Notes: a model not told the origin generated them from the sequence alone. A stretch of DNA of 64,000 bases from Sphingomonas aerolata (GCF_003046295.1 NZ_PZZN01000001.1:372001-436000); one strand, 5' to 3'; positions 38,636 to 47,738 are shown, counted from the first letter of the stretch. Translations and numbers: made by a program.

Positions 38636-39181
38636 ATGACCCGCTTCACCGTCAACAACCAGGCGATCGAATATCGGCTCGATCCCGCGACGCCGCTGCT
38701 CTGGGCGCTGCGCGACGCGTCGAATTTGACGGGGACCAAATATGGCTGCGGCACCGGACATTGCGGCGCCTGCACGGTCGATATCGACGGTCGTGCGGTG
38801 CGCAGCTGCCGTGTGCCGATCGGGTCGATCGAGGGGCGCTATGTCACCACGATCGAGGGGCTGTCGCCCGAACGCAACCACCCGCTGCAGCTCGCCTTCA
38901 TCGCCGAAGCGGTGCCGCAATGCGGCTTCTGTATTCCCGGCATGATCATGGCCGCCGCCGCGCTGCTGAAACGCGATGCTGACCCCAGCGAGGCGCTGAT
39001 CCGCGAACAGATCACCAATCTGTGCCGTTGTGGGGTCTATCCGCGCGTCGTCGAGGCAATCCAGCGCGCGGGCCGCGCGACCCGCGGCGAAGAGGTCCTG
39101 CCCGCTGGCCCCCGCCCCGGAATCGACCCGGCGGATTCCGCACGACTCGTTCCCGCGCTCGTCCCGCCGCCCGCGCGCTAG
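38636..39181 (+). CDS. (2Fe-2S)-binding subunit of a molybdenum hydroxylase (IorA/CoxS-like)
   Basis: A 181-residue small subunit with both clusters. The plant-type cluster is in YGCGTGHCGACTVDIDG with a later SCR; the second is in QCGFCIPGMIM and NLCRCGVYPRV. Such subunits pass electrons from a molybdopterin large subunit, for example in isoquinoline-1-oxidoreductase-like enzymes. No large-subunit gene lies next to it in this window, which is unusual. The C-terminal 30 residues are Pro/Ala-rich. Confidence 0.9.
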   Translation: MTRFTVNNQAIEYRLDPATPLLWALRDASNLTGTKYGCGTGHCGACTVDIDGRAVRSCRVPIGSIEGRYVTTIEGLSPERNHPLQLAFIAEAVPQCGFCIPGMIMAAAALLKRDADPSEALIREQITNLCRCGVYPRVVEAIQRAGRATRGEEVLPAGPRPGIDPADSARLVPALVPPPAR

Positions 39182-39305
39182 GGCGCCCGCGCACGAATCC
39201 TGTCGGATCGCTGACCAAGCCATTCAGCGTCGCCTCACGCCCGTAAGGCTAGACGGGGTGCACCATAGGAGCCGGCTCGTGCGCCGGCAGTCGAGGACGA
39301 CGGCA

Positions 39306-40196
39306 ATGACGCGGAGTTTCCTGAAGATCTTGCTCGTGGCATCCGCACTGGTGCCGGTTGCCGCACAGGCGCAGCGGTTCGGTGCCGAGGCGCCGGGGAA
39401 TGGCGAGATGCGTGGTGATTGGAGCGATCGCGGCGATCGCGGCGATCGGCCGCAGCGTCCCGACCGGGGGGCGATCGTGCAGGGTACGGCACGCGGCGAT
39501 ACGCCCGATGCGCGCAACGGCCGACCGGACGGCCCCCGCCAGGACTGGAATGCGCGTGTGGCGTCGGACCGGCAGGCCGACCAGGTTCGCGAGAACTGGG
39601 TTCGCGGTAACGCGCAGCGCGATGCCGCCCGCCAGGACGTCCGAAACGATCGCCGCGGTCAGCCCGACCGCGCCCGCTTCGACGGCCGCCCCGGCGAAGA
39701 CCGCGGCTATCGTGACGATCCACGCGGGCGCGACGACCTTCGCGGCCGCCCGGATGGGCGTGGGCGCGACGACTGGCGCGGCCGCGACGGCGATCGGGAT
39801 CGGGGCGGCTTTCGCAACGGCCAGCATTTCGGCGGCTACGGCACCGTCCAGGGCTATGGCCGCGGCGGATATGGCCAGCGCGGGGCGTGGAACCGCGGCT
39901 GGCGCAGTGACAATCGCTATGGCTGGAGCGACTATCGCGCGAGCAACCGCGGCGCCTACCGCCTGCCGCGCTATTATGCGCCGAATGGCTGGGGCTCGGG
40001 CTATCGCCGCTTCGGCATCGGCTTTTCGCTGAACAGCATCCTGTACAACCAGAATTACTGGATTCAGGATCCCTACACCTATCGCCTGCCCGAGGCCTAT
40101 GGGCCGTATCGCTGGGTCCGCTATTACAACGATGCGCTGCTCGTCGATCTCGACAGCGGGCGGGTGGTCGACACGGTCTACGATATCTTCTGGTAG
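39306..40196 (+). CDS. RcnB-family exported protein with Arg/Asp/Gly-rich region
   Basis: A 296-residue exported protein with a signal peptide ending VAAQAQ. Residues about 35-200 are low complexity, rich in Arg, Asp, Gly and Gln. The C-terminus WVRYYNDALLVDLDSGRVVDTVYDIFW is an RcnB-type domain. RcnB in E. coli is a periplasmic nickel/cobalt homeostasis protein; a metal role here is inference. The start ATG at 39306 is the first giving a signal peptide. Confidence 0.87.
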   Translation: MTRSFLKILLVASALVPVAAQAQRFGAEAPGNGEMRGDWSDRGDRGDRPQRPDRGAIVQGTARGDTPDARNGRPDGPRQDWNARVASDRQADQVRENWVRGNAQRDAARQDVRNDRRGQPDRARFDGRPGEDRGYRDDPRGRDDLRGRPDGRGRDDWRGRDGDRDRGGFRNGQHFGGYGTVQGYGRGGYGQRGAWNRGWRSDNRYGWSDYRASNRGAYRLPRYYAPNGWGSGYRRFGIGFSLNSILYNQNYWIQDPYTYRLPEAYGPYRWVRYYNDALLVDLDSGRVVDTVYDIFW

Positions 40197-40287
40197 GCGC
40201 ATCGCGGCACGGCGGGCCACATCGCCCGTCGTGCCGTCCCAGTTGCGCCCCCTTGCGTTTCGCGGACGGCTGCGCAAATTCGGGTCC

Positions 40288-40971
40288 ATGGGTTTATTCA
40301 CCAAAGCCAAGCCGCAGGATCCGATGGCGCCGACACGGCAGGCGGCTGGCGCCAGCGTCGCCGCGCGGCTCGACGCCAATCCGAAGGTCCAGCGCGTCGC
40401 GATCGACGGGGTGCAATTCTATCACCACGCCAACTTCCTCGACGCCGCGACCTGTCGTGCGCTCATCGCGCTGATCGATTCGAAGCGGCGGCCGTCGACG
40501 CTGCTGTCCGACCGCCCGAACAGCAGTTTCCGCACGTCGGAAAGCTGCGACATGGATCGCTGGTCCCCCGATGTGCAACCCACCGACGAAGCGATCGCCG
40601 CGCTGCTCGGCATCGACCTGCCGCATGGCGAGACGATGCAGGGTCAGCGTTACGCCCCCGGCCAGCAATTTCGCGCGCATCACGATTATTTCCATGCGAG
40701 CGAAAGCTATTGGGACAAGATGCAGGAACAGGGCGGCCAGCGCACCTGGACCGCGATGGTCTATCTGAACGACGTGCCCGAGGGTGGCGCCACGTGGTTC
40801 CCGCAGGCGGGCGTCAAGGTCGCGCCCAAGCGCGGGCTGCTGCTCGCGTGGAACAATATGAGCCCCGACGGCAGCCCCAATGGCCTGACGCTCCACGAAG
40901 GCATGCCGGTGGTCGAGGGCGTCAAATATATCGTCACAAAATGGTTTCGCGAACGCCCCTGGATCAAGTGA
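40288..40971 (+). CDS. 2-oxoglutarate/Fe(II)-dependent prolyl 4-hydroxylase-like enzyme
   Basis: A 227-residue double-stranded beta-helix dioxygenase. The iron ligands are the HxD in FRAHHDYF and the distal His near GLTLHEGMPV, and the 2-oxoglutarate-binding Lys is in VEGVKYIVTKWFRERP. FRTSESCDM is typical of P4H catalytic domains. It hydroxylates proline or a related substrate; the target is unknown. ATG at 40288 precedes the conserved part; the longer frame upstream lacks a ribosome site. Confidence 0.9.
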   Translation: MGLFTKAKPQDPMAPTRQAAGASVAARLDANPKVQRVAIDGVQFYHHANFLDAATCRALIALIDSKRRPSTLLSDRPNSSFRTSESCDMDRWSPDVQPTDEAIAALLGIDLPHGETMQGQRYAPGQQFRAHHDYFHASESYWDKMQEQGGQRTWTAMVYLNDVPEGGATWFPQAGVKVAPKRGLLLAWNNMSPDGSPNGLTLHEGMPVVEGVKYIVTKWFRERPWIK

Positions 40972-41055
40972 CGCCCCTCCCCCGTCGGCGGAGGATCGCC
41001 TGCCCGCTTCGGTGAACCCGCTCGACAATCCCCCCGCAGCCACTACCTCCGGCGC

Positions 41056-42807
41056 ATGACAGTTCTCGGCGTAACCTCCTCGATCCTCGGCCAGCCCTGG
41101 CGCTGGCGCTCGCTCGCCGCGGACGCGCGCGACGGGTTCGGCGGCGACGATCTGGTGACCCAGCTCCTTCTCGCACGCGGCTGCCCGCGCGAGGCGCTCG
41201 ACGCGCACCGCACCCCGTCGATCCGCGCATTTATGCCCGACCCGTCGATCTTTCGCGACATGGACCGCGCCGCCGACCGGCTCGCCGATGCGGTGCAGGC
41301 GGGCGAACAGGTCGCGATCTTCGGCGATTACGACGTCGACGGCGCGACCTCCGCCGCGCTGATGATCCTCGTGCTCCGCGATCTGGGGATCGAGGCACGC
41401 GCCTATATCCCCGACCGCCTGCTCGAAGGCTATGGCCCGTCGGGCGAGGCAATGGTCCGGCTCGCGGGCGAAGGCGCCTCGCTGATCGTCACCGTCGATT
41501 GCGGCGCGCAGGCATTCGACGCGCTCGATGCCGCGCGCGATGCGAAGGTCGACGTGATCGTGATCGACCATCACAAATGCTCGACCGCACTCCCGCACGC
41601 GCTGGCGCTGGTGAACCCCAACCGGCTCGACGAGGATGAGGGCGCCGCGCACGGCCATCTCGCCGCGGTCGGCATGTGCTTCCTCGCTGCTGCCGCGCTC
41701 GTCCGCACGCTGCGCACGCGCGGCTACTTCGCGGATCGCGCCGAGCCCAAGCTCATCGACCTGCTCGACATCGTCGCGCTCGGCACCGTCGCCGACGTCG
41801 CGCAGTTGCGCGGGCTCAACCGTGCGTTCGTCGCGCAGGGGCTAAAGGTCATGGGCGCGCGCCGCAACATTGGCGTTGCCGCACTGATCGCGGCGTCGCG
41901 GCTGACGCGCAACCCGACCTGCACCGATCTCGGCTTCGCACTCGGCCCGCGGATCAACGCCGGCGGGCGCGTCGGCCGCGCCGATCTCGGCGTCCGCCTG
42001 CTGACCACGCAGGACCCCGACGAAGCACGCGGGATTGCCGAGGAGCTCGACCGTCTCAACGAGGAACGCCGCGCGATCGAGACCGCCGTGCAGGAAGCCG
42101 CCGACCTGCTCGCCAGTCGCGACCGCAGCGTCTCGGTCGTCGCCGGACAGGGCTGGCATCCCGGCGTCATCGGCATCGTCGCAGGCCGGCTGAAGGAAAA
42201 GCTCGGTCGGCCCGCGATCGTCATCGCGATCGACGAACACGGCATCGGCAAGGGATCGGGCCGGTCGATCCCGGGCGTCGACCTCGGCGCGGCGGTGATG
42301 GCGGCGCGCGAGCAGGGCCTGCTCGTGTCAGGGGGCGGCCACGCGATGGCGGCCGGGCTGACGATCGCCGAAGCGGCTATCCCGGCTTTCGCCGATTTCC
42401 TCGAGGACCGGCTCGCCGCGGCGGTCGCGCAGTCGAATGACGGCCGCGCGCTGCTGCTCGATGCGGTCCTTGCCGCGGGCGGGGTCAATCCGGCGCTGGT
42501 CGAATCGATGGACGCAGGCGGACCCTATGGCATGGGTTGGCCCGCACCTCGCGTCGCGATGGGGCCGGTCCGCGTGATCAAGGCGGATGTGGTAGGCAAT
42601 GGCCATGTCCGCACGATCGTCGCGGGCGACGACGGCCGCAGCGTCAAGGCGATGGCGTTCCGCGCCGCCGAGACGCCGCTCGGCCAGGCGCTGCTCGGCG
42701 CGGCCCCGCACCGCAAGCTCTGGCTCGCCGGTCGCGCCAAGATCGACGACTGGGCATCGCGCCCCGCAGCAGAATTGCACGTCGAAGATGCCGCTTGGGC
42801 CGATTGA
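41056..42807 (+). CDS. recJ: Single-stranded-DNA-specific exonuclease RecJ
   Basis: A 583-residue DHH-family 5'-3' exonuclease of recombination and mismatch repair. The metal-binding motifs are FGDYDVDGATS (D91, D93, D95), VTVDCGA, VIDHHK and LGTVADVAQLRG. The DHHA1 part has SVVAGQGWHPGVIGIVAGRL and VSGGGHAMAAG. Length matches the family. It is followed by the tRNA gene. Confidence 0.97.
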   Translation: MTVLGVTSSILGQPWRWRSLAADARDGFGGDDLVTQLLLARGCPREALDAHRTPSIRAFMPDPSIFRDMDRAADRLADAVQAGEQVAIFGDYDVDGATSAALMILVLRDLGIEARAYIPDRLLEGYGPSGEAMVRLAGEGASLIVTVDCGAQAFDALDAARDAKVDVIVIDHHKCSTALPHALALVNPNRLDEDEGAAHGHLAAVGMCFLAAAALVRTLRTRGYFADRAEPKLIDLLDIVALGTVADVAQLRGLNRAFVAQGLKVMGARRNIGVAALIAASRLTRNPTCTDLGFALGPRINAGGRVGRADLGVRLLTTQDPDEARGIAEELDRLNEERRAIETAVQEAADLLASRDRSVSVVAGQGWHPGVIGIVAGRLKEKLGRPAIVIAIDEHGIGKGSGRSIPGVDLGAAVMAAREQGLLVSGGGHAMAAGLTIAEAAIPAFADFLEDRLAAAVAQSNDGRALLLDAVLAAGGVNPALVESMDAGGPYGMGWPAPRVAMGPVRVIKADVVGNGHVRTIVAGDDGRSVKAMAFRAAETPLGQALLGAAPHRKLWLAGRAKIDDWASRPAAELHVEDAAWAD

Positions 42808-42854
42808 AGGGTTGACGGGCCAGCCACTTGGCCTTAGGCGCCTCCAACCACGCA

Positions 42855-42929
42855 GGCCCCTTCGTCTAGCGGTTAGGACGCGGCCCTTTCACGGCTGAAG
42901 CACGGGTTCGATTCCCGTAGGGGTCACCA
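42855..42929 (+). tRNA. tRNA-Glu (anticodon UUC)
   Basis: A 75-base cloverleaf. The acceptor is GGCCCCT with AGGGGTC plus discriminator A and an encoded CCA. The anticodon stem is CGGCC/GGCTG with loop CTTTCAC (anticodon TTC at 42888-42890), and the T-loop GGGTTCGATTCCC is canonical. Confidence 0.97.
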
Positions 42930-43281
42930 TCTCATCGCCAAGCGGCAGAGATTGGCGATATACCAATAGAATCAACGCCTCGCGAGGCGCCCAGTGCTAC
43001 AGATGGCGTCGCATACCGCATTCCGTCGAGCGCGGCAGATCGCGTTTCTCGCAGCTTCGAATGATCTTTGCGGAGGGTGTCCGAGGGGTAATCGGCAATA
43101 CGGCATCGACAGGGTGTCTGAGAACAACCGACCCGTTCCTGGCGCGTAGGAAGCGCGCCGTGCTGGTTATCCGATGGATGCCGAGATCAGGCAGCGCGAG
43201 ACGGGATAACCGCCCGACAAATGGTCGCTGAGCGCACCAAGGCCGTCTTGCATTGAGACGGCTGTTCCGCGACTGCGGCGC
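42930..43281. other. Gene-free stretch after tRNA-Glu
   Basis: No gene is supported here. It holds a hairpin right after the tRNA (ATCGCCAA 42934-42941 with TTGGCGAT 42952-42959) without a U-run. It also has a 12-base direct repeat (AGGGTGTCCGAG at 43074 and AGGGTGTCTGAG at 43111) with a 37-base period. The minus-strand open frame across it looks like a shadow of the next gene. Confidence 0.6.
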
Positions 43282-43626
43282 ATGCCTCACGCCAGCAACA
43301 TCGTCTATTGCGACGGTCCAGACAGCCCCCACGCCTTCGACATCGTTCCGATCCAGCCCCGTAAGGGGAGCTTGGATGCGATGTGCCCATTGTGCAAAGG
43401 CCGCGGCCAATGGAATACCGAGATTGATCTCGTAAGCTTCCGCTGCAAGCGTACTGCCTGCGATCGGTGCCATGGCGCTGGATGGGTAGAAACCGGCTCG
43501 GACCCAGTCGGCCTGCCCGACATCGAGATTTCACCGGAAGGCTACCCCCGGTGGACCCTGCGCTTCGAACCTGCCGACGAAGTCACCCCGATTAATCCGG
43601 AAAAACCAGGCCTATCGCAGACCTAG
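43282..43626 (+). CDS. Hypothetical protein with DnaJ-type zinc-binding cysteines
   Basis: A 114-residue protein with two CxxCxGxG-like elements, MCPLCKGRGQWN and ACDRCHGAGWVE, plus FRCKR. This probably forms one zinc site as in the DnaJ cysteine-rich region, but there is no J-domain. The N- and C-terminal parts (PHAFDIVPIQPRKG; YPRWTLRFEPADEV) are not recognised. The stop overlaps that of the minus-strand small gene by 15 bases. Confidence 0.75.
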   Translation: MPHASNIVYCDGPDSPHAFDIVPIQPRKGSLDAMCPLCKGRGQWNTEIDLVSFRCKRTACDRCHGAGWVETGSDPVGLPDIEISPEGYPRWTLRFEPADEVTPINPEKPGLSQT

Positions 43627-43815
43627 GAAATTATTGGTTTGGTCAGGCGCACCGAGCTTGGCCGCGAGCCACGCAACGTCCTCGTCGCTTGGCTCCTCCG
43701 GCAGGTCCTCGCCAGGCGAGAGCGCGCCATCGGGGCGGCCTTGCGCGGTGCCGGCAATCGGCTCGTCGATGGCGCGCTCGTTGGCACTGTCCGTGATCTT
43801 CTCTCTGTTCGGCAT
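43612..43815 (-). CDS. Small acidic protein of unknown function
   Basis: A 67-residue hydrophilic, acidic protein with EDLPEEPSDEDVAWLAAKLG near the C-terminus. It lies 41 bases downstream of the BCCT gene on the same strand and could be its second gene. The ribosome site is weak and a competing frame (43623-43820) exists, so support is moderate. Confidence 0.5.
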   Translation of the reverse strand: MPNREKITDSANERAIDEPIAGTAQGRPDGALSPGEDLPEEPSDEDVAWLAAKLGAPDQTNNFLGLR

Positions 43816-43856
43816 GTCATTCTCGGCGGCGGCTCCTGGTCGGCGAACAGTCCCGC

Positions 43857-45845
43857 TCAGGTCATCCGCCGGGCGTGGCGGAACCGCGCATACCGGTTGA
43901 GGAGATCGTTGATCAGCTGTTCGTCGCTTAGGCCGGTCACATCATGCGCCGGCTCTCCCTCCGAGGAATGCGCCACCGCCCGGTAGTGGAGACGCTCCTG
44001 TTCGTTCGCCTTGCGCGATGCCGCCCAGGCGAAGCTTGCCTGGCGGAAGCCGCGTGCCCGAACCCCGTAGCGGAACTCGCCACGCTCGCCGTGCGGGATG
44101 CGAAGCTCGACCTGGTTTTCGTCCTGAACGAGGGTTGGCAAGAGGCCGCTGTCGCGCATCTGTGCCGCTACCGCGTCGAGCGCCGGGCTTGCCGTATCGG
44201 TGAGGAACGCCGCAACCTCACGCTTGTCGTGAAAGCGCGTGATGGTCGCGAGGCGCTGCTGCCAACTCAACGGCCTTTCGGCGATCGGATCGGAACCCGC
44301 GGCGGACAGGTCCATCGCTTCCTGGCCCTCGGTCTGCAGGGCGCGCAGCAGCCCATAGCAGATGAACACCATCACCATCGCGAATGGCAATGCACTGGCG
44401 ATCGCGGCAGTCTGAAGGGCCTGGAGCCCACCGGCGACCAGCAGCACCGCACCGACGGCGCCCGCGGATACCGCCCAGAATACACGCTGCCACACCGGCG
44501 GGTTCTCCGCCGCGCCCGATGTGATCATGTCGATGACCAATGCCCCGGAATCCGCCGACGTGACGAAGAAGGTGATGATCAAGAGTGTCGCAATACCTGA
44601 GACGATCGTTGCGAAGGGTAGCTGCTCCAGTGTCTCGAACAACGCCACCGGCAGATTGTTGGCGACGGTGTCGGCGATGGCGGCCGTGCCAGCCATGTCC
44701 AGCGCGATCGCGGTGTTGCCGAACACCGTCATCCAGAGGAACGTAAAAAGGGTTGGCACCAGCAGCACGCCGCCGATGAATTCACGGATCGTGCGCCCAC
44801 GCGAGATGCGGGCGATGAACATGCCGACGAAGGGCGACCAGGCGATCCACCAACCCCAGTAGAACAACGTCCAATTGCCCAGCCACGGGTTGGGTTCGTA
44901 GGCGTAGAGGCGGAAGGTGCGCGGCACGACTTCGCCGAGATAGGTGCCGATGTTCTGCACAAAGGCCTGGAGCAGGAACACCGTCGACCCGGTGACGAGG
45001 ACGAAGGCGAGCAGCAGTCCGGCCAGGATGATGTTGAGTTCGGACAGGCGCTTCACGCCCTTGTCCAGCCCGGCGACGACCGACAGCGTGGCCATGCCGG
45101 TGATGGCGGCGATCAGGACGAGCTGAACGGGGATGCTCGTCGGCAGGCCGAACAGGTGATTGAACCCGGCATTCACCTGCAGCACGCCGAGACCAAGCGA
45201 CGTCGCAACGCCGAACATCGTGCCCAGCACCGCGAAGATGTCGACGGCGTGGCCGATCGGGCCATAGATCCGCTTGCCGATCAGCGGGTAGAGTGCCGAG
45301 CGGATGGTGAGCGGTAGTCCGCGGCGAAACGCGAAATAGGCAAGCGCCAGTCCGACCACGATGTAGATCGCCCAGGCGTGCAAGCCCCAGTGGAAGAAGG
45401 TGAGGACCATCGCTTCGCGCGCGGCCGCGATCGTCTTGCCCTCGCCCACGGGCGGCGATGCGTAATGCTGGATCGGCTCGGCCACGCCGAAGAAGATCAG
45501 GCCGATCCCCATCCCCGCACTGAACAGCATCGCGAACCAGGACAGGTAGCTGTAATCCGGTTCGCTGTCGTCGGGCCCGAGCTTCACATCGCCATAACGA
45601 CTGAACATCAGGAAGATGGCGAAGATCAGGAACCCCGCGACGGCGGCGATGTAGAACCAGCCGAAATCCGCGACGATCAGCGCCTGCACGGTCGTGAATA
45701 CCCGGTTCGCAGTCTCCGGGGCGAGTGCGCCGAAGAGGGCGAAGGCCAGGATCAGGCCAGCCGAAACGAAGAATACAGGCGGATTGATCTCCGCCTTGCG
45801 TCCCGCGGCTGGCTGTGGCGCGTCACTCGGTACCGGCTCGGTCAA
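43857..45845 (-). CDS. BCCT-family betaine/choline/carnitine transporter
   Basis: A 662-residue inner-membrane osmolyte transporter with 12 membrane segments. Signatures are SWFAMLFSAGMGIGLIFFGVAEP with the Gly-rich stretch of segment 3, then TFFHWGLHAWAIY, FYWGWWIAWSPFVGMFIARISRG and TSADSGALVIDMITSG. The cytosolic C-terminal tail of about 130 residues is long, as in BetT-type osmosensing members. The start is TTG at 45845 with AGGGGG upstream. With the K+ channel and MscS gene it suggests an osmotic-response cluster. Confidence 0.94.
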   Translation of the reverse strand: MTEPVPSDAPQPAAGRKAEINPPVFFVSAGLILAFALFGALAPETANRVFTTVQALIVADFGWFYIAAVAGFLIFAIFLMFSRYGDVKLGPDDSEPDYSYLSWFAMLFSAGMGIGLIFFGVAEPIQHYASPPVGEGKTIAAAREAMVLTFFHWGLHAWAIYIVVGLALAYFAFRRGLPLTIRSALYPLIGKRIYGPIGHAVDIFAVLGTMFGVATSLGLGVLQVNAGFNHLFGLPTSIPVQLVLIAAITGMATLSVVAGLDKGVKRLSELNIILAGLLLAFVLVTGSTVFLLQAFVQNIGTYLGEVVPRTFRLYAYEPNPWLGNWTLFYWGWWIAWSPFVGMFIARISRGRTIREFIGGVLLVPTLFTFLWMTVFGNTAIALDMAGTAAIADTVANNLPVALFETLEQLPFATIVSGIATLLIITFFVTSADSGALVIDMITSGAAENPPVWQRVFWAVSAGAVGAVLLVAGGLQALQTAAIASALPFAMVMVFICYGLLRALQTEGQEAMDLSAAGSDPIAERPLSWQQRLATITRFHDKREVAAFLTDTASPALDAVAAQMRDSGLLPTLVQDENQVELRIPHGERGEFRYGVRARGFRQASFAWAASRKANEQERLHYRAVAHSSEGEPAHDVTGLSDEQLINDLLNRYARFRHARRMT

Positions 45846-45925
45846 TGTACCCCCTATTCATGGTTAATGTCCTGTCCAGTGAACGGAACGACGCTGAGCC
45901 TTGTCAGTTGCGAACGAGTGTTACG

Positions 45926-46240
45926 ATGCGGAAACGATTGACCCGGTCTCGCTTGCGGCCTCGCCCTGTCGGTGGTGCTGTCGTCGGCGGCAACAGCGCA
46001 GGACGCCCGGTTAAGCAAAGCGATGAGCGTCCGACCGAGACGATGCTGCCGGCCGAGAAGAAGGCCAGTGTGCTTGCCGGAACATGGAACAGTATTCAGG
46101 GGTCGAAGCCCGGGCTCGGCCAGCCGAACGATGGCGCCCTGCCGGGCTGGTACGAAACCGACCTCTATGCCAGCGCGTCGATCGAGCTCGACAAGCGATG
46201 GACGGTGTCGGAAACCTGTTATCGATACGTCTCGCCCTCG
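45926..46240 (+). pseudogene. Remnant of an exported porin-like gene (frameshifted, 3' end lost)
   Basis: One frame gives a signal-peptide-like LACGLALSVVLSSAATAQDA. A second frame then continues LPAEKKASVLAGTWNSI and PGWYETDLYASASIELDKRW, ending YRYVSPSA. The second part has the look of bacterial porin-like proteins with a WYE-[AT]D-[FL]YAS strand pattern. A frameshift separates the two parts, and similarity stops at about 46240 where a fragment on the other strand begins. It is therefore a truncated, broken gene. Confidence 0.5.
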
Positions 46241-46633
46241 GCATGCGTAATCGCGCGGGAAGCGAAGCGCGGTCGTCTCGGACGAAAGCCGTATTTCTCT
46301 CTGTCTTGGCTCGGCAGGAATCTCCAGCCTGAACGCTGCGCCCTGATCATAGGCCCGCAGGCGCAGCAGAAGTGCCCGTTTACCGCCATTGAGTTCGCGC
46401 GCCCTGACCAGCAATTCCCCGTGTCGCGCGTTACCGTTGCTGGACGACACAACAGCCTCCGAGCCTTCGATGATCATGGGGCCGTACGCATCGCCCTCTG
46501 GCCGCAAGCCGACATCCGAGGGGGCGACGACATCGCGATCATCATGCCGGATCCGAACGGCCAATCCGCCATTTTTCAGCCGGCCGGCGACGATTTCGGT
46601 TCGGCCGTCAGGCGATCGAAACGAGGCCTCGCA
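46236..46633 (-). pseudogene. Remnant of a GH97-like glycosidase N-terminal domain
   Basis: The minus frame open from 46633 reads FRSPDGRTEIVAGRLKNGGL, VRIRHDDRDVVAPSDVGL, then RAYDQGAAFRLEIP and ETTALRFPRDYACRG. This order (SPDG start, VxAPSxLG, AYDxGxAFR, FPxD) matches the N-terminal beta-sandwich of GH97 alpha-glucosidase-like enzymes. There is no start or signal peptide (a TAG precedes it) and no catalytic barrel. It ends where the porin-like remnant begins. Assigned by eye, so family identity is tentative. Confidence 0.5.
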
Positions 46634-46715
46634 CTATCTTGATGAAGAACGCCTTGGATCCGGTAGACGAGGTGCCCCCGCAAAAAACGGCGCTGGCCGG
46701 ACATTTGGTGGTAAT

Positions 46716-47738
46716 TTAGCGCCGGGGGACAACCTCAACGATGATATCGCCCGCTTCCAGACGGGCGGCCTCGGGTTCCCAGAAGCAGAAGTCCTGATGC
46801 CCACGATAGATGCGGTGGCCGAGTCCGGTGGCGATGGCGGCAAGCGGTTTGCCGACCTCGTCGGCAGCGACCTCGCGTTCCCGCAGGACTACACGCCCGC
46901 CCGACGCGGCAAGATCGGCCATGTATTCGGCGGTGTGAGCGCCGTGCGTGGACCCGGCGAGCAGAAGGCCGGCGAAGCTGGCCGGGTTGATGACGACGTT
47001 TGCGCCTGCCTGATGCGCAATCGCTTCATTGTCCTCCGACCGGATCACCACGCTGATCGGCAGATCGGGCGCGATCCGCCGCGCCGTCAGCACGATAAGG
47101 ATCGAGGTATCGTCGCGGCCGGCGGAAACGATGAGCGCGCGGGCCTTGGAGAGTCGGGCGGCCTCCAGCGCGGCGTTGCGCGTGGCGTTTCCCTCCATCA
47201 CCGTCGTGCCGCAACTCTCCGCCGTGCGTAACGCCGCGGCGCGCTCGTCGACGACGACGATCATGCCTGGATCGGCGCCGCGACGGATGAGTTCGCTGAC
47301 GGCCTCAGACCCGCTCGTACCGAACCCGGCGACCACGACATGGTCTTCGAGACGTCGCTGGATCACCGACATGCGCCATTTCTCCCAGACGCCCTTGAGC
47401 AGAAAATCATATGCGGTACCTAAAAAGATGAGCCATACGAACAGCCGGATCGGCGTCACGACAAAAGTATCGAACATCCGCGCCTGCTGCGTCACAGGCA
47501 CGATGTCGCCGTAGCCGACCGTCGTGACGGTAATCATCGTGAAATACAGGATGTCGGCGAAGGTCACGGGCTCGCCCGAGTTCTGCCGCAGACCGCCGCG
47601 ATCGAACCAGTGCACTGCGAGCGCAATGCCGATCAGCGCCAACGCGACCAGCGCCCGCCAGGACAGGGCCAGCCACGCCGGGGTTCGGCTCTGGCGGCGC
47701 AGGCGATAGTGCACCGTGTCTGCATCGTCAGTGTGCAT
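46716..47738 (-). CDS. Potassium channel with TrkA-N (RCK) domain
   Basis: A 340-residue two-transmembrane K+ channel. Segment 1 is ALSWRALVALALIGIALAVH; the pore helix and selectivity filter are DILYFTMITVTTVGYGD; segment 2 follows. The cytosolic Rossmann RCK domain begins HVVVAGFGTSGSEAVSEL, with an acidic cofactor residue in VVVDE and GNATRNAALE. It conducts K+ with gating by a bound nucleotide or ion. ATG at 47738 is preferred over a longer frame from 48239. Confidence 0.92.
   Translation of the reverse strand: MHTDDADTVHYRLRRQSRTPAWLALSWRALVALALIGIALAVHWFDRGGLRQNSGEPVTFADILYFTMITVTTVGYGDIVPVTQQARMFDTFVVTPIRLFVWLIFLGTAYDFLLKGVWEKWRMSVIQRRLEDHVVVAGFGTSGSEAVSELIRRGADPGMIVVVDERAAALRTAESCGTTVMEGNATRNAALEAARLSKARALIVSAGRDDTSILIVLTARRIAPDLPISVVIRSEDNEAIAHQAGANVVINPASFAGLLLAGSTHGAHTAEYMADLAASGGRVVLREREVAADEVGKPLAAIATGLGHRIYRGHQDFCFWEPEAARLEAGDIIVEVVPRR

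Noticed and set aside
43634..43986. Plus-strand ORFs opposite the small acidic gene and BCCT end
   Set aside because: Composition and position mark them as shadows of the minus-strand genes.
45854..46564. Single 236-codon minus-strand protein
   Set aside because: Only the first roughly 110 codons look protein-like; the rest is antisense to the porin-like remnant.
45815..46642. Single 275-codon plus-strand protein
   Set aside because: It stitches the BCCT start region, a frameshifted porin remnant and antisense of the GH97-like fragment; no coherent fold.
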